From NCBI RefSeq assembly GCF_040543805.1, contig NZ_JBEUMS010000006.1:124001-188000 (forward strand): a stretch of 64,000 nucleotides of DNA. Reading direction: 5' to 3'. The notes beneath the pieces are model-generated. The model was not told the DNA's origin. It worked only from the letters and a program-made list of their open reading frames with translations, and ran no database searches. Positions 1 through 7,991 of the stretch are shown here, piece after piece; the first letter of the stretch is position 1, and each line of letters opens with the position of its first letter. Source of the DNA: Arcicella rosea (GTDB lineage: Bacteria; Bacteroidota; Bacteroidia; Cytophagales; Spirosomataceae). The translations under genes and the position numbers were made by a program.

Positions 1-327
1 ATTGCATTGCTCTACATTTATATAATTTACTCTACAAATGTAGAGTAAATTATTGATAAAGCAAGCGTCCTTTGAAAAAAAATTAAAAGTTGATTTACTT
101 ATTCTACAAGAGATATTGGATTTTTTAAAAATAGGATTTTAATTCAAAAAAGAATTGTCTGATTTTTCTAAGAACCTATTTCCTTGTTGTTTCAATACTT
201 GTCGGTTATTTGAACAATGTGGTTAATCAAAGGAAAACTCACATAATTAGACTTAAAATTCTTTTATTTTCATGGTTAATAGGGAAAAATGCAGTAATAT
301 TATGTACAATTTTCTCTATTATTCTAT
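1..327. other. Gene-free left edge of the window
   Basis: No convincing gene is visible. The stretch is very AT-rich and holds one strong palindrome (22-53, listed separately). A short frame opening at a TTG near position 53 and closing about 30 codons later has no recognisable product. The remainder probably includes the promoter of the lipoprotein gene that follows, but no clear TAnnTTTG element could be assigned. Confidence 0.5.
22..53. promoter_or_regulatory. Palindromic operator-like site, BlaI/MecI/CopY type
   Basis: A perfect inverted repeat with 15-bp arms and a 2-nt centre. Its core, TACAAATGTA (33-42), fits the TACAnnTGTA box known for the BlaI/MecI/CopY repressor family. A partial copy (CTCTACATTTA) lies just upstream at about 10-20. 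No matching regulator is in the window, so the controlled gene may lie to the left of position 1. The palindrome is certain; the regulator assignment is inference. Confidence 0.4.
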
Positions 328-924
328 ATGAAAAACCTGTCTATTTTACTGTTAGCACTATTCGTGCTGGGTTTCGTTAGTTGTGCTAAAGAAGATAACC
401 CATCTGGTACCATCACTCCAGTTACTCCTGGTACATCTGAAGAACCGTATTTTGAGTATAAGATTAACAGTGGCACAGCCGTGCATGTCGATTGTAGTGC
501 TATTAAGTTTGAAGCTACTAGTGGTGGCAGTTCGGTGGTGCCGATTGTAGCAACTTCTGCTTCTACAAAATCAACATTTACTTTTGCTTTTTATGGTGCT
601 GCAGCAGCCCTAGATACAGTAAAAGCTGGCATTCATCCGCTATTGGCATATTCCAGCTTTACACCAACTGCAACAGCCATTCCCATGCACTTAAGTGTCA
701 AAGTGCCTCAAACCACTGGTGGTACCGATTATTTCTATGGCTTGGCTCCATCTGAGGCAACTCACAAGCATACAATAAAATCTATCACCAAAGCTGGTGT
801 TGAAAATGGTAAGCGAATCTACTGGATAGAAGGTGAGTATAGCTGTAAAGGACAACAGTTGCCAGGAACAACTACGGCTACAATATCAGGTAAATACAGA
901 TTCAAGCTTTTGGCAGTGCAATAA
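328..924 (+). CDS. Putative lipoprotein, unknown function
   Basis: A 198-residue protein with a lipoprotein signal peptide: a hydrophobic stretch at residues 5-17 and a lipobox ending in Cys19 (FVSC), followed by an acidic, Thr/Pro-rich linker (to about residue 40). This suggests export and anchoring to the outer membrane, as is usual in Bacteroidota. The rest is rich in Thr, Ser, Ala and Gly with alternating hydrophobic residues, consistent with a beta-sandwich, but I do not recognise the family. It stands alone: the next gene is convergent and separated by a hairpin. Export and lipidation are well supported; function is unknown. Confidence 0.75.
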   Translation: MKNLSILLLALFVLGFVSCAKEDNPSGTITPVTPGTSEEPYFEYKINSGTAVHVDCSAIKFEATSGGSSVVPIVATSASTKSTFTFAFYGAAAALDTVKAGIHPLLAYSSFTPTATAIPMHLSVKVPQTTGGTDYFYGLAPSEATHKHTIKSITKAGVENGKRIYWIEGEYSCKGQQLPGTTTATISGKYRFKLLAVQ

Positions 925-977
925 TAGCATTAGTGATAAACGATATTAGATTGTATTTCGGAGAAAGTTTTTATTTA

Positions 978-1011
978 TTGTATCACTTATTCTTCTTAAC
1001 AAGTGATACAA
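978..1011. terminator. Hairpin between convergent genes
   Basis: Perfect 11-bp arms (TTGTATCACTT and its complement) around a 12-nt loop, between two convergent genes. There is no long T-run on either side, so it may be a weak bidirectional terminator. Confidence 0.5.
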
Positions 1012-1018
1012 CCAACAG

Positions 1019-2683
1019 TTACTCCACTTTCAAAACCTTCACCAAAGTACTTTTACTTTCATTACCGATGCGTAGAAAGTATGTTCCTCTGTTTAAATGC
1101 GCTAATGATAGTTTGAAGATTTGGGAATTGATGGGCTGATAAAGTAGCGTCTTGCCAGTAATGTCCATTAAACTGGTAAAATATTGATTGACCTTAGTCT
1201 CGTTAAGTTGAATCGTAATTTCTCCAGAAGTCGGATTCGGATATGCTTTGAAAAGCGCATTGCTTTCATCTTGAGTAGATAACACAACAGTTGGAGTATT
1301 CGCTCTAGTAAAATCAGGAATACCATAGCCCAATCTCTCATCTGGATTTTCATATTGACTTCCCGATTTTCTTAATCTATCTATTACTTCCATTGCTGTA
1401 AGCGTTGGATTTGCTTGCCAAAAGCCCGCTACCATTCCACATAAAATTGGTGAAGAAAAAGAAGTTCCAGTACTTGTAGTAACCGTGCCTGAAGGAGTAA
1501 CAATGGCGGAACTTTGTCCCAATGCTACTAAATCTGGCTTTACTCTCCCATCAGCCGAAGGGCCAATCGAACTAAAAATAGCATAAGATTTCAACGCATT
1601 TACTGCGCCTACAGTAATGATTGAATCGGCATCGGCAGGTGTTGAAATATATCGCCAAGCATCATTTCCTTCATTTCCTGCACTGATTACACAAACAATT
1701 CCTACCGATGCCGCCCAAGTAGCTGCTTTAGCGGCGATGGTTGTTTTCCCATTCAAGTCTGAATATTTATGACTAGTACTGGCATCATCAAAAGTACTAT
1801 AACCTAGTGACGAATTGATTAAATCAACCCCAACACTATCGGCATACTCTGCCCCAAAAAGCCAATTGGCTTCTTCAATTAGATATTCCGAAAAAGCATC
1901 TTCTGTACGTAATAATAAAAAAGAAGATTTATAAGCAGTTCCAACGATTTGTCCGTCCAAGTAAGCGCCCATACACGATAAAACCGATGTTCCGTGTCCA
2001 TCATCTTCATAAACCGCTTTTTCTTTTTTTACAAAATCATAAGTACCTATAATTCTGTTTTCATCAAAAAGTGGCTTTAAAGCTGCAATATTATTGGCAT
2101 TGTTAAAACCTGCATCCAATACCGCAATCATCATTCCTTCGCCATGAAAACCTTGTTCGTGCATTTTATCTGCACCAATCATTTCGATTTGTGTTTTAGA
2201 TAAACCATAATTGAGTGCATCGGTTTCATAACTTTCAAACTTAGATGATTTTCGGGCTGTTCTATTGTTGGGATTATCAATCGAAGTATTGACTTCCAAA
2301 CCTTTTACAAAAGATAATTGTAAAATACTCGTCAAAACGGTGGAAGAACATTCTATCAAAGCCGCATTCATCCAACGTGAAGTATAAATTACTTTTGCTC
2401 CTTTCTTTTTTACTTCTTCGATATAACTAGGATTAACGGGTAAATCTCTAGTGGTAAAAGCGATTTTCTGTTTCTGGCGACGAGCTACTGAGCGTTCAGA
2501 CAAATAAGCTAAAGGCTGAGTAATTGAATAAGGAGAATTGTTTTTGTCTTTAAAAACTAAAAGGTATTTCGCTGGTAAAGCTTGTGAAAAAGCAGTTTGA
2601 AAGCTTAGTAAGCTCACAAAAAAGAGTAAAAAAATCAGTATTTTATAGGGTGATACAAAGTGACAGGTATTACTCTTTTCCAT
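1019..2683 (-). CDS. Secreted subtilisin-like serine protease (S8) with type IX sorting domain
   Basis: A 554-residue subtilase. The N-terminal hydrophobic segment (residues 13-33) is a signal peptide. The catalytic triad is visible as Asp190 (VLDAGF), His230 (DDGHGTS) and Ser408 (GTSFSSP), with the oxyanion Asn337 (SAGNEGN). Residues about 37-140 resemble a propeptide/inhibitor region. The C-terminal ~80 residues begin with an alternating FKAYPNPTSGEITI motif and end in short beta-strands, the hallmark of the type A sorting domain read by the type IX secretion system. It is therefore expected to be secreted or attached to the cell surface and to degrade proteins. Its start overlaps the end of the upstream lipoprotein gene by 14 bp, implying a two-gene operon. 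The substrate is unknown. Confidence 0.9.
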   Translation of the reverse strand: MEKSNTCHFVSPYKILIFLLFFVSLLSFQTAFSQALPAKYLLVFKDKNNSPYSITQPLAYLSERSVARRQKQKIAFTTRDLPVNPSYIEEVKKKGAKVIYTSRWMNAALIECSSTVLTSILQLSFVKGLEVNTSIDNPNNRTARKSSKFESYETDALNYGLSKTQIEMIGADKMHEQGFHGEGMMIAVLDAGFNNANNIAALKPLFDENRIIGTYDFVKKEKAVYEDDGHGTSVLSCMGAYLDGQIVGTAYKSSFLLLRTEDAFSEYLIEEANWLFGAEYADSVGVDLINSSLGYSTFDDASTSHKYSDLNGKTTIAAKAATWAASVGIVCVISAGNEGNDAWRYISTPADADSIITVGAVNALKSYAIFSSIGPSADGRVKPDLVALGQSSAIVTPSGTVTTSTGTSFSSPILCGMVAGFWQANPTLTAMEVIDRLRKSGSQYENPDERLGYGIPDFTRANTPTVVLSTQDESNALFKAYPNPTSGEITIQLNETKVNQYFTSLMDITGKTLLYQPINSQIFKLSLAHLNRGTYFLRIGNESKSTLVKVLKVE

Positions 2684-3371
2684 TCTTTTTAAATTTCATG
2701 ATGAAACGTGTTCCAAAATCAACTTTATTTTTACCGATACAATCAGGAGTATTACAATAAGCGAGTGCTGTTTTTTCGGCATAAATCAAGCCTACTCCAT
2801 CTGCATAAACTTCTATTTTCTTTTTTAAATCAACTAAAGTAGAATCATTTTCTTGAACAATTCTAACTGTACTCGGAAAGTATTGATTATTAACAGTGTA
2901 AGGCTTGTATAGATTTTCAACCACTACTTCATCTTTTCCAAAAGCATTAAATAGGTTAATATCCCAAGTCATTTTTTCTTTTAAAGGAAATATAAACTTT
3001 AAATACGTAATATTATTCTCTGATTTTAAAGCCTTGTCTTGGAGTTTTTTTGAGGTAAAAACAGAGTCTAATTTCCACGCTTGTTGTTCATTATTTCGAT
3101 GAAATCTTTTAATAAGCAAGGCTTCTTTTCCATCAATATCTGTAAAAAAACTATCGACTAATTCTTTTACTTGATAGGTTTTCACCGAAGGTTCTTGGCT
3201 TAAAGCATATTGTGTTTCTTCTACTTCGTATTCAACATATTGTTTATAAATTGGATAGAAAAACCCATAGCCGCTCTGAGGTGGAGTAACACAACCACAA
3301 TCATTATGGTTACAAGCTTGAAGAAGTAGGAAAAAAAGGATTAGAAATAAATAGGTTTGTTTTGATTTCAT
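2670..3371 (-). CDS. Putative lipoprotein upstream of and overlapping the subtilase gene
   Basis: A 233-residue protein starting with a hydrophobic signal and a lipobox at Cys20 (LLQAC), followed by a Cys-rich segment (CNHNDCGC). The mature part is rich in Lys, Glu and aromatic residues with many predicted beta-strands. I do not recognise a family. The last codons overlap the start of the subtilase by 14 bp, so translation of the two is probably coupled. A role in folding, anchoring or inhibiting the protease is possible from context only. Confidence 0.75.
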   Translation of the reverse strand: MKSKQTYLFLILFFLLLQACNHNDCGCVTPPQSGYGFFYPIYKQYVEYEVEETQYALSQEPSVKTYQVKELVDSFFTDIDGKEALLIKRFHRNNEQQAWKLDSVFTSKKLQDKALKSENNITYLKFIFPLKEKMTWDINLFNAFGKDEVVVENLYKPYTVNNQYFPSTVRIVQENDSTLVDLKKKIEVYADGVGLIYAEKTALAYCNTPDCIGKNKVDFGTRFIMKFKKNGKE

Positions 3372-3460
3372 AGTTGTAAGAGTTTAAATTCAGTTAAATA
3401 TAAAATGATAGAATGCTAAAGACTAGACATCAATCGCTTTATTTTCGTTGCATCACTGCA

Positions 3461-3499
3461 AGAAATTAAAAAGCCAGTCAAATGTAAAATGACTGGCTT
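3461..3499 (-). terminator. Intrinsic terminator of the M61 peptidase gene
   Basis: Perfect 10-bp stem (3471-3480 with 3490-3499, AAGCCAGTCA and complement), 9-nt loop. Read on the minus strand the stem runs into TTTTTAATTTC, so it terminates the gene ending at 3512. Confidence 0.8.
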
Positions 3500-3511
3500 T
3501 GATTATTTTGC

Positions 3512-5383
3512 TTATTGTCCTTCTGGCACTAACCAAGCTCTACGCAAAGCAACCTGCGCTTCAGTTGGGTTTTCCATTGGAGAAAGAAGATTTTTCTCAA
3601 CAACTTCTGGTATAAAGATTTTCGCCGAAAGTTTTGTTTCTACTTTTTTATCTCCGTCTTTTCTCAACACGACAAAATCAACATTATCACCTTCTTTACT
3701 ATTATTGATAAAGTCTGAACGAGTAGCTCTGAATGTTTCTAAACCTAATGCTTTTCCATTTAAAGAAACCAATTCATCTCCAGCCTTGAAACCAATTTTT
3801 GCTCCAAAAGCATCAATTCCATCTTCATCAATGATAAAAATACCCTTAGTTTCTGGATTGATTCCTAGGTTATACACAGAGAAACCTAAAGTTTTTTCAA
3901 GTTTCTTATTCGTTTTTTGGAAATTAATCCCAACGCTATTTAGACTTTCTTCTAATGGTAAAGGCTCTTTTCCTTCTACATATTTAGCAAAAAACTGACG
4001 AATTTCTGGGAATTTAGTTACTTCAGCAATTTTATCGAAAAGCTCATCGTCGTTAAATGATTTATCTTTTCCATAATATTTTGATAAATCTCTCATCAAA
4101 TTTTGAGTACCATATTTTCCACCAGACAATTGGCGAAGTTTAATATCCAAACAAAGTCCGATTAAAGCACCTTTTTCATATACATTTTGGTATTGGTCTT
4201 TATATTTTTCCAACACATCTGCCGACATTACTGTGAAAGGAACATCATCTTTATAACGGTCGTACATATTTCCAATTTTAGAACGAAGCATGTTCATGTA
4301 CATTGGCAATTCAATCAAACCGTATTTTGCTTGCATGTGTCCAGCAGCATATTCAGTCATTCCTTCGTACATCCAAAGGTGTTTAGACATCTTTGGTTTG
4401 TTGAAATCAAAGTCTCCAATTTCTTTTGAATGAATACTTAATGGCGTTACGATATGAAAAAATTCATGCGAACAAACATCTTTTACAGTTTGCGAAAGTT
4501 CGTCTGATGAAGATTCTGGCAAATAATAAAAAGAAGAGTAAGAGTGTTCTAAAGCACCATAACTTCCGTTTTTCAAATTATCAGAAAGTACAATCACAAA
4601 AGCATATTTTTTAATGGGCAAAGTGCCTCCTAAATACTCTTTTTGTGCTTCCAATAAAGTTTTAACATTCTCAGCAATTTCAGCAGAAGTAGCTTTTTTG
4701 TTTGGCGAATAAACCGAAATCAAAATATCAGCTCCACCAACTTTCAAAATTGTAGTATCAGGTTTGCAGTACATGATGGGCGCATCAACCAAATCATTAT
4801 AATTTGAAACACTGAAAACATCTTTCTTATCGTCTGATTTAGTCGCCGTCAATGACGAAGCACCATAAAAACCAGTTGGTTTGCTGAAAGTAAGTTCGAA
4901 AGTACTACGCTTTAAATCATCGAAGTAACCAAAGAAACCATGCGTATTTATCGCAAAAAGTGTATTTTCTTCAATATCTGTTCCAGCAGGTTCAAAAACG
5001 TATTCACCAGAGATCTCAGGTGAATCCCAAGTATCATCTACCAAATAGGTAATTTTATTGAGTTTTTTCGCTCCTTTTATTTTGTAACTATTAACATCAA
5101 CCTTCGTGACAGACAATTCTTTACCTTTTTCATCAAAAGCTTTCAACGCTGAGATATAACGTCCAAAATCATAATTGGCATAAGTACCCGGAACAATTTT
5201 AGGGAAATTATAAACTACTTCATCTTTCGAGATTTTAGGAGTAGTCAATGATACTTCTAATTTATCGTTTTGAACTTTTGTTAAATCAATAAAAAACTGA
5301 TAATTGGCATTTTGAGTTACTTTCTGAGCGAAAGTTGGTAGGCATGTTATTAATGCCAAAAACAGCAAGAATTTAATCTTCAT
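3512..5383 (-). CDS. M61 family metallopeptidase with PDZ domain
   Basis: An exported zinc peptidase of the glycyl-aminopeptidase (M61) family. The frame is open to 5422, but the start at 5383 is preferred because it opens directly with a signal peptide ending near TFAQ (623 residues). Numbered from this start: an N-terminal beta-rich M61 domain, the zinc motif HEFFH at 306-310, the third zinc ligand in WMYEGMTEYAA (Glu340), and a C-terminal PDZ-like domain from about residue 500 with GDELVSLNG. Known relatives act in the periplasm or at the cell surface on short peptides with small N-terminal residues. It is a single-gene unit with its own terminator. Family and zinc site are certain; substrate is unknown. 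Confidence 0.9.
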   Translation of the reverse strand: MKIKFLLFLALITCLPTFAQKVTQNANYQFFIDLTKVQNDKLEVSLTTPKISKDEVVYNFPKIVPGTYANYDFGRYISALKAFDEKGKELSVTKVDVNSYKIKGAKKLNKITYLVDDTWDSPEISGEYVFEPAGTDIEENTLFAINTHGFFGYFDDLKRSTFELTFSKPTGFYGASSLTATKSDDKKDVFSVSNYNDLVDAPIMYCKPDTTILKVGGADILISVYSPNKKATSAEIAENVKTLLEAQKEYLGGTLPIKKYAFVIVLSDNLKNGSYGALEHSYSSFYYLPESSSDELSQTVKDVCSHEFFHIVTPLSIHSKEIGDFDFNKPKMSKHLWMYEGMTEYAAGHMQAKYGLIELPMYMNMLRSKIGNMYDRYKDDVPFTVMSADVLEKYKDQYQNVYEKGALIGLCLDIKLRQLSGGKYGTQNLMRDLSKYYGKDKSFNDDELFDKIAEVTKFPEIRQFFAKYVEGKEPLPLEESLNSVGINFQKTNKKLEKTLGFSVYNLGINPETKGIFIIDEDGIDAFGAKIGFKAGDELVSLNGKALGLETFRATRSDFINNSKEGDNVDFVVLRKDGDKKVETKLSAKIFIPEVVEKNLLSPMENPTEAQVALRRAWLVPEGQ

Positions 5384-5488
5384 TGGGTTGTATTTTTCAG
5401 TTAAAATAAAATCAATTAGCATTCAATTTTTTGTAAACGCAAAATTGAATGTAAAAGTATGATTAATCCGCATTGTCTGAATCCTTTA

Positions 5489-6070
5489 CTAGCGTTTAAG
5501 ATTAATCGTACCTTGAATAGAAGTTGCACTTTTAGCTTCTTGTTCAGTTCCTTTGTATTGCAGGGCAAGACCACCCATTGCTAAATAAACAAAATCCTCA
5601 AAAGTTGTAGCATTAAAATCGCCATCAGCATCTGCTGTAAATTTCTTGTAACCTAATACTAATTCATTTGAAGTAAGAGTTAATACTGATAACGTCTGAA
5701 CTTGGTATTTCCCATTCATCCCCTTTGTTACTTTTGAAGTCAAAACGATTGTTTTTCCATCACTTGAAGATTTCCATTTTCCAGAGTCTGTTCCTGAAAG
5801 GTAAGTACTATCCGTCTTAAATTCATAAGCGTAAGTGTTAGAAATTGAATCTACACTTGAAGTATTAGTGCCAGGTATTTTTCTGATGTCATCCAATGTT
5901 AATTCATACGTTTTTTTGTCTGTAATTGTACCCAAACTTTTAAATGACCATTTACCAGTAATAGTAGCTTCTGCTGGTGTTGGGTCAACATCCGGTCCAA
6001 ATTTTTCTTCACAAGAAACAAGAGAAATAGTAGAAATTACTAAGAGGAGGAATAGGGTGATTTTGTTCAT
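5489..6070 (-). CDS. Putative lipoprotein, possibly lipocalin-like
   Basis: A 193-residue protein with a lipobox at Cys20 (SLVSC) followed by acidic residues, typical of outer-membrane lipoproteins of Bacteroidota. The mature part starts with a GKWSFKSL motif and repeated patterns of the type TYLSGTDSGKWKSSSDGKTI, resembling the lipocalin-like small lipoproteins common in this phylum. The fold assignment is inference from pattern. It lies between the M61 gene and guaA, with 250 bp of AT-rich spacer upstream in which I see no gene. Confidence 0.7.
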   Translation of the reverse strand: MNKITLFLLLVISTISLVSCEEKFGPDVDPTPAEATITGKWSFKSLGTITDKKTYELTLDDIRKIPGTNTSSVDSISNTYAYEFKTDSTYLSGTDSGKWKSSSDGKTIVLTSKVTKGMNGKYQVQTLSVLTLTSNELVLGYKKFTADADGDFNATTFEDFVYLAMGGLALQYKGTEQEAKSATSIQGTINLKR

Positions 6071-6271
6071 TTTGTTAGATTTTTAGAGTTTAAAATCAAA
6101 TTTAATAAATATGTAAAAAAGTCAAGCAAAAAATTATTAAACGGCAAGAAGTGCTTAGCAATTTGTGATTGTTATTAGTTTTTGCAACAGGTTGATTATT
6201 AGAAAAAACCAGATTTTGATGAGTAAAATAGCATAAACTAATTATTAATAAGTACTTGTGTAAAACAAAAG

Positions 6272-6297
6272 CAAAAAGCCCGACAATTCATCGAGCT
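6272..6297 (-). terminator. Intrinsic terminator of guaA
   Basis: Read on the minus strand, AGCTCGA pairs with TCGGGCT (one G-U pair) across a 7-nt loop and is followed by TTTTGCTTTT. It lies 25 bp beyond the guaA stop. Confidence 0.7.
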
Positions 6298-6322
6298 CTC
6301 TACTTTTAAAGAATTTTATTGA

Positions 6323-7852
6323 TTACTCCCACTCAATTGTAGCTGGTGGTTTTGACGAAATATCATAAACTACTCTGTTTACACCTTTTACTTTATTGAT
6401 AATTTCGTTAGAAATCTCTGCTAAAAACTCATAGGGTAAATGACACCAGTCAGCCGTCATTCCATCAACCGATGAAACTGCTCTTAACGCTACTACTCTT
6501 TCATAAGTACGTTCATCGCCCATTACTCCCACTGATTGAATCGGCAATAACATTGCTCCTGCTTGCCAAACGTTATCGTACAAGCCTTTATTTTTCAAAC
6601 CGTTGATAAAAATATAATCAACTTCTTGTAAAATCTGTACTTTCTCAGCCGTAACATCTCCCAAAATTCTAATACCTAAGCCTGGTCCTGGGAATGGATG
6701 ACGACCCAAAATAAACTGTGGAATTTCTAATGTTTTACCTACCAAACGTACTTCGTCTTTGAACAAAGTTTTAAGTGGTTCAACAATTTTCAATTTCATA
6801 TAATCAGGTAAACCGCCAACGTTATGGTGAGATTTAATTGTTTGTGAAGGACCTCCACTAACTGAAACTGATTCAATAATATCTGGATAGATTGTACCTT
6901 GTCCTAACCATTTTACGTCTTCAATTAAATGAGATTCTTGGTCGAAAACGTCGATAAATACTTTACCGATGGCTTTACGTTTAGCTTCTGGGTCTGTCAA
7001 GCCTGCTAATGCTGAATAGAATTGTTCTTTTGCATCAACACCTTTTACGTTCAAACCAAGGTTTTTGTATGATTCCAAAACATCTTCAAACTCATTCTTT
7101 CTCAATAAACCATTATCAACAAAAATACAATAAAGGTTTTTGCCAATTGCTTTGTGAATCAAAACGGCTGCTACTGAACTATCAACACCGCCTGAAAGCC
7201 CTAAAACTACTTTATCGTCGCCCAATTGTGCTTTCAATTCAGCTACAGTTGTATCGACGAATGAATCTGCCGTCCAATCTTGTGAACATCCACAAACGCC
7301 AATCACGAAGTTTTTCAACATCGTCTTTCCCTCTAAAGAGTGTGTTACTTCTGGGTGAAACTGAATCCCATAAGTTTGTTCTCCTTTAATATGGAAAGCG
7401 GCAATTTTTACAGATTCTGTTGAACCAATGATTTCAAAATCGTCTGGAATCGACATGATGGTATCACCGTGCGACATCCAAACTTGGTTATTTTCAGAAA
7501 CATCGTTCAATAATGGATTCTCCGCTACTTTCTGCAATTTTGCTCTTCCGTACTCACGATGTCCAGAATTATATACTTCTCCACCAGCTGTAAAAGCCAA
7601 TAATTGTGCGCCATAACAAATGCCCAAAACTGGTAATTTTCCTCTGAAAAGACTCATATCCACTCGTGGAGAATCTTCTTCACGTACAGAACATGGGCTT
7701 CCTGATAGAATTACGCCTTTTACGTCTTCGCCAATCGATGGAATTTTATTGTATGGATGGATTTCGCAATAAATATTAAGTTCACGAACTCTACGGGCAA
7801 TTAATTGAGTGACTTGTGAACCAAAGTCGAGGATAAGAATTTTTTCGGACAT
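6323..7852 (-). CDS. guaA: GMP synthase (glutamine-hydrolysing)
   Basis: Converts XMP to GMP using ATP and glutamine-derived ammonia, the last step of guanine nucleotide synthesis. The frame is open to 7885, but conserved homology begins at MSEKILILDFGSQ, so the start at 7852 (509 residues) is chosen. Domains: class I glutamine amidotransferase (about 1-200) with nucleophile Cys79 in GICYGAQL and the His-Glu pair in FHPEVTHS; ATP pyrophosphatase domain with the P-loop LSGGVDSSVAA; and the C-terminal dimerisation domain ending PPATIEWE. Length and all key motifs are intact. It has its own terminator downstream and appears to be a single-gene unit. Confidence 0.97.
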   Translation of the reverse strand: MSEKILILDFGSQVTQLIARRVRELNIYCEIHPYNKIPSIGEDVKGVILSGSPCSVREEDSPRVDMSLFRGKLPVLGICYGAQLLAFTAGGEVYNSGHREYGRAKLQKVAENPLLNDVSENNQVWMSHGDTIMSIPDDFEIIGSTESVKIAAFHIKGEQTYGIQFHPEVTHSLEGKTMLKNFVIGVCGCSQDWTADSFVDTTVAELKAQLGDDKVVLGLSGGVDSSVAAVLIHKAIGKNLYCIFVDNGLLRKNEFEDVLESYKNLGLNVKGVDAKEQFYSALAGLTDPEAKRKAIGKVFIDVFDQESHLIEDVKWLGQGTIYPDIIESVSVSGGPSQTIKSHHNVGGLPDYMKLKIVEPLKTLFKDEVRLVGKTLEIPQFILGRHPFPGPGLGIRILGDVTAEKVQILQEVDYIFINGLKNKGLYDNVWQAGAMLLPIQSVGVMGDERTYERVVALRAVSSVDGMTADWCHLPYEFLAEISNEIINKVKGVNRVVYDISSKPPATIEWE

Positions 7853-7907
7853 TTTCGATTTCGGATTGCTGAATTCGGATAGCAAAATGGAGCGACCCGA
7901 AAACTAT

Positions 7908-7947
7908 GCTAAAAAATAAACCGCAAATTTCGGGAAAATTTGCGGTT
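7908..7947 (-). terminator. Intrinsic terminator of the MBOAT gene
   Basis: Perfect 12-bp stem (7919-7930 with 7936-7947), 5-nt loop. On the minus strand it is followed by TATTTTTTAG, so it ends the transcript of the O-acyltransferase gene 45 bp upstream. Confidence 0.85.
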
Positions 7948-7991
7948 TTGAAGTAATATATTTTACTTTTTTTGAAAAATCTCTTCAGAAC

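Noticed and set aside
53..142. 30-codon TTG-started frame near the left edge
   Set aside because: No known product, overlaps a palindrome, and could be the tail of anything or nothing.
933..1139. Plus-strand frame over the 3' end of the subtilase gene
   Set aside because: It is antisense to the sorting domain of a clearly coding gene, has no recognisable product, and spans the convergent-gene hairpin.
7009..7389. 126-residue plus-strand frame inside guaA
   Set aside because: Antisense to conserved guaA sequence; composition is that of a reverse-strand shadow and no family features are visible.
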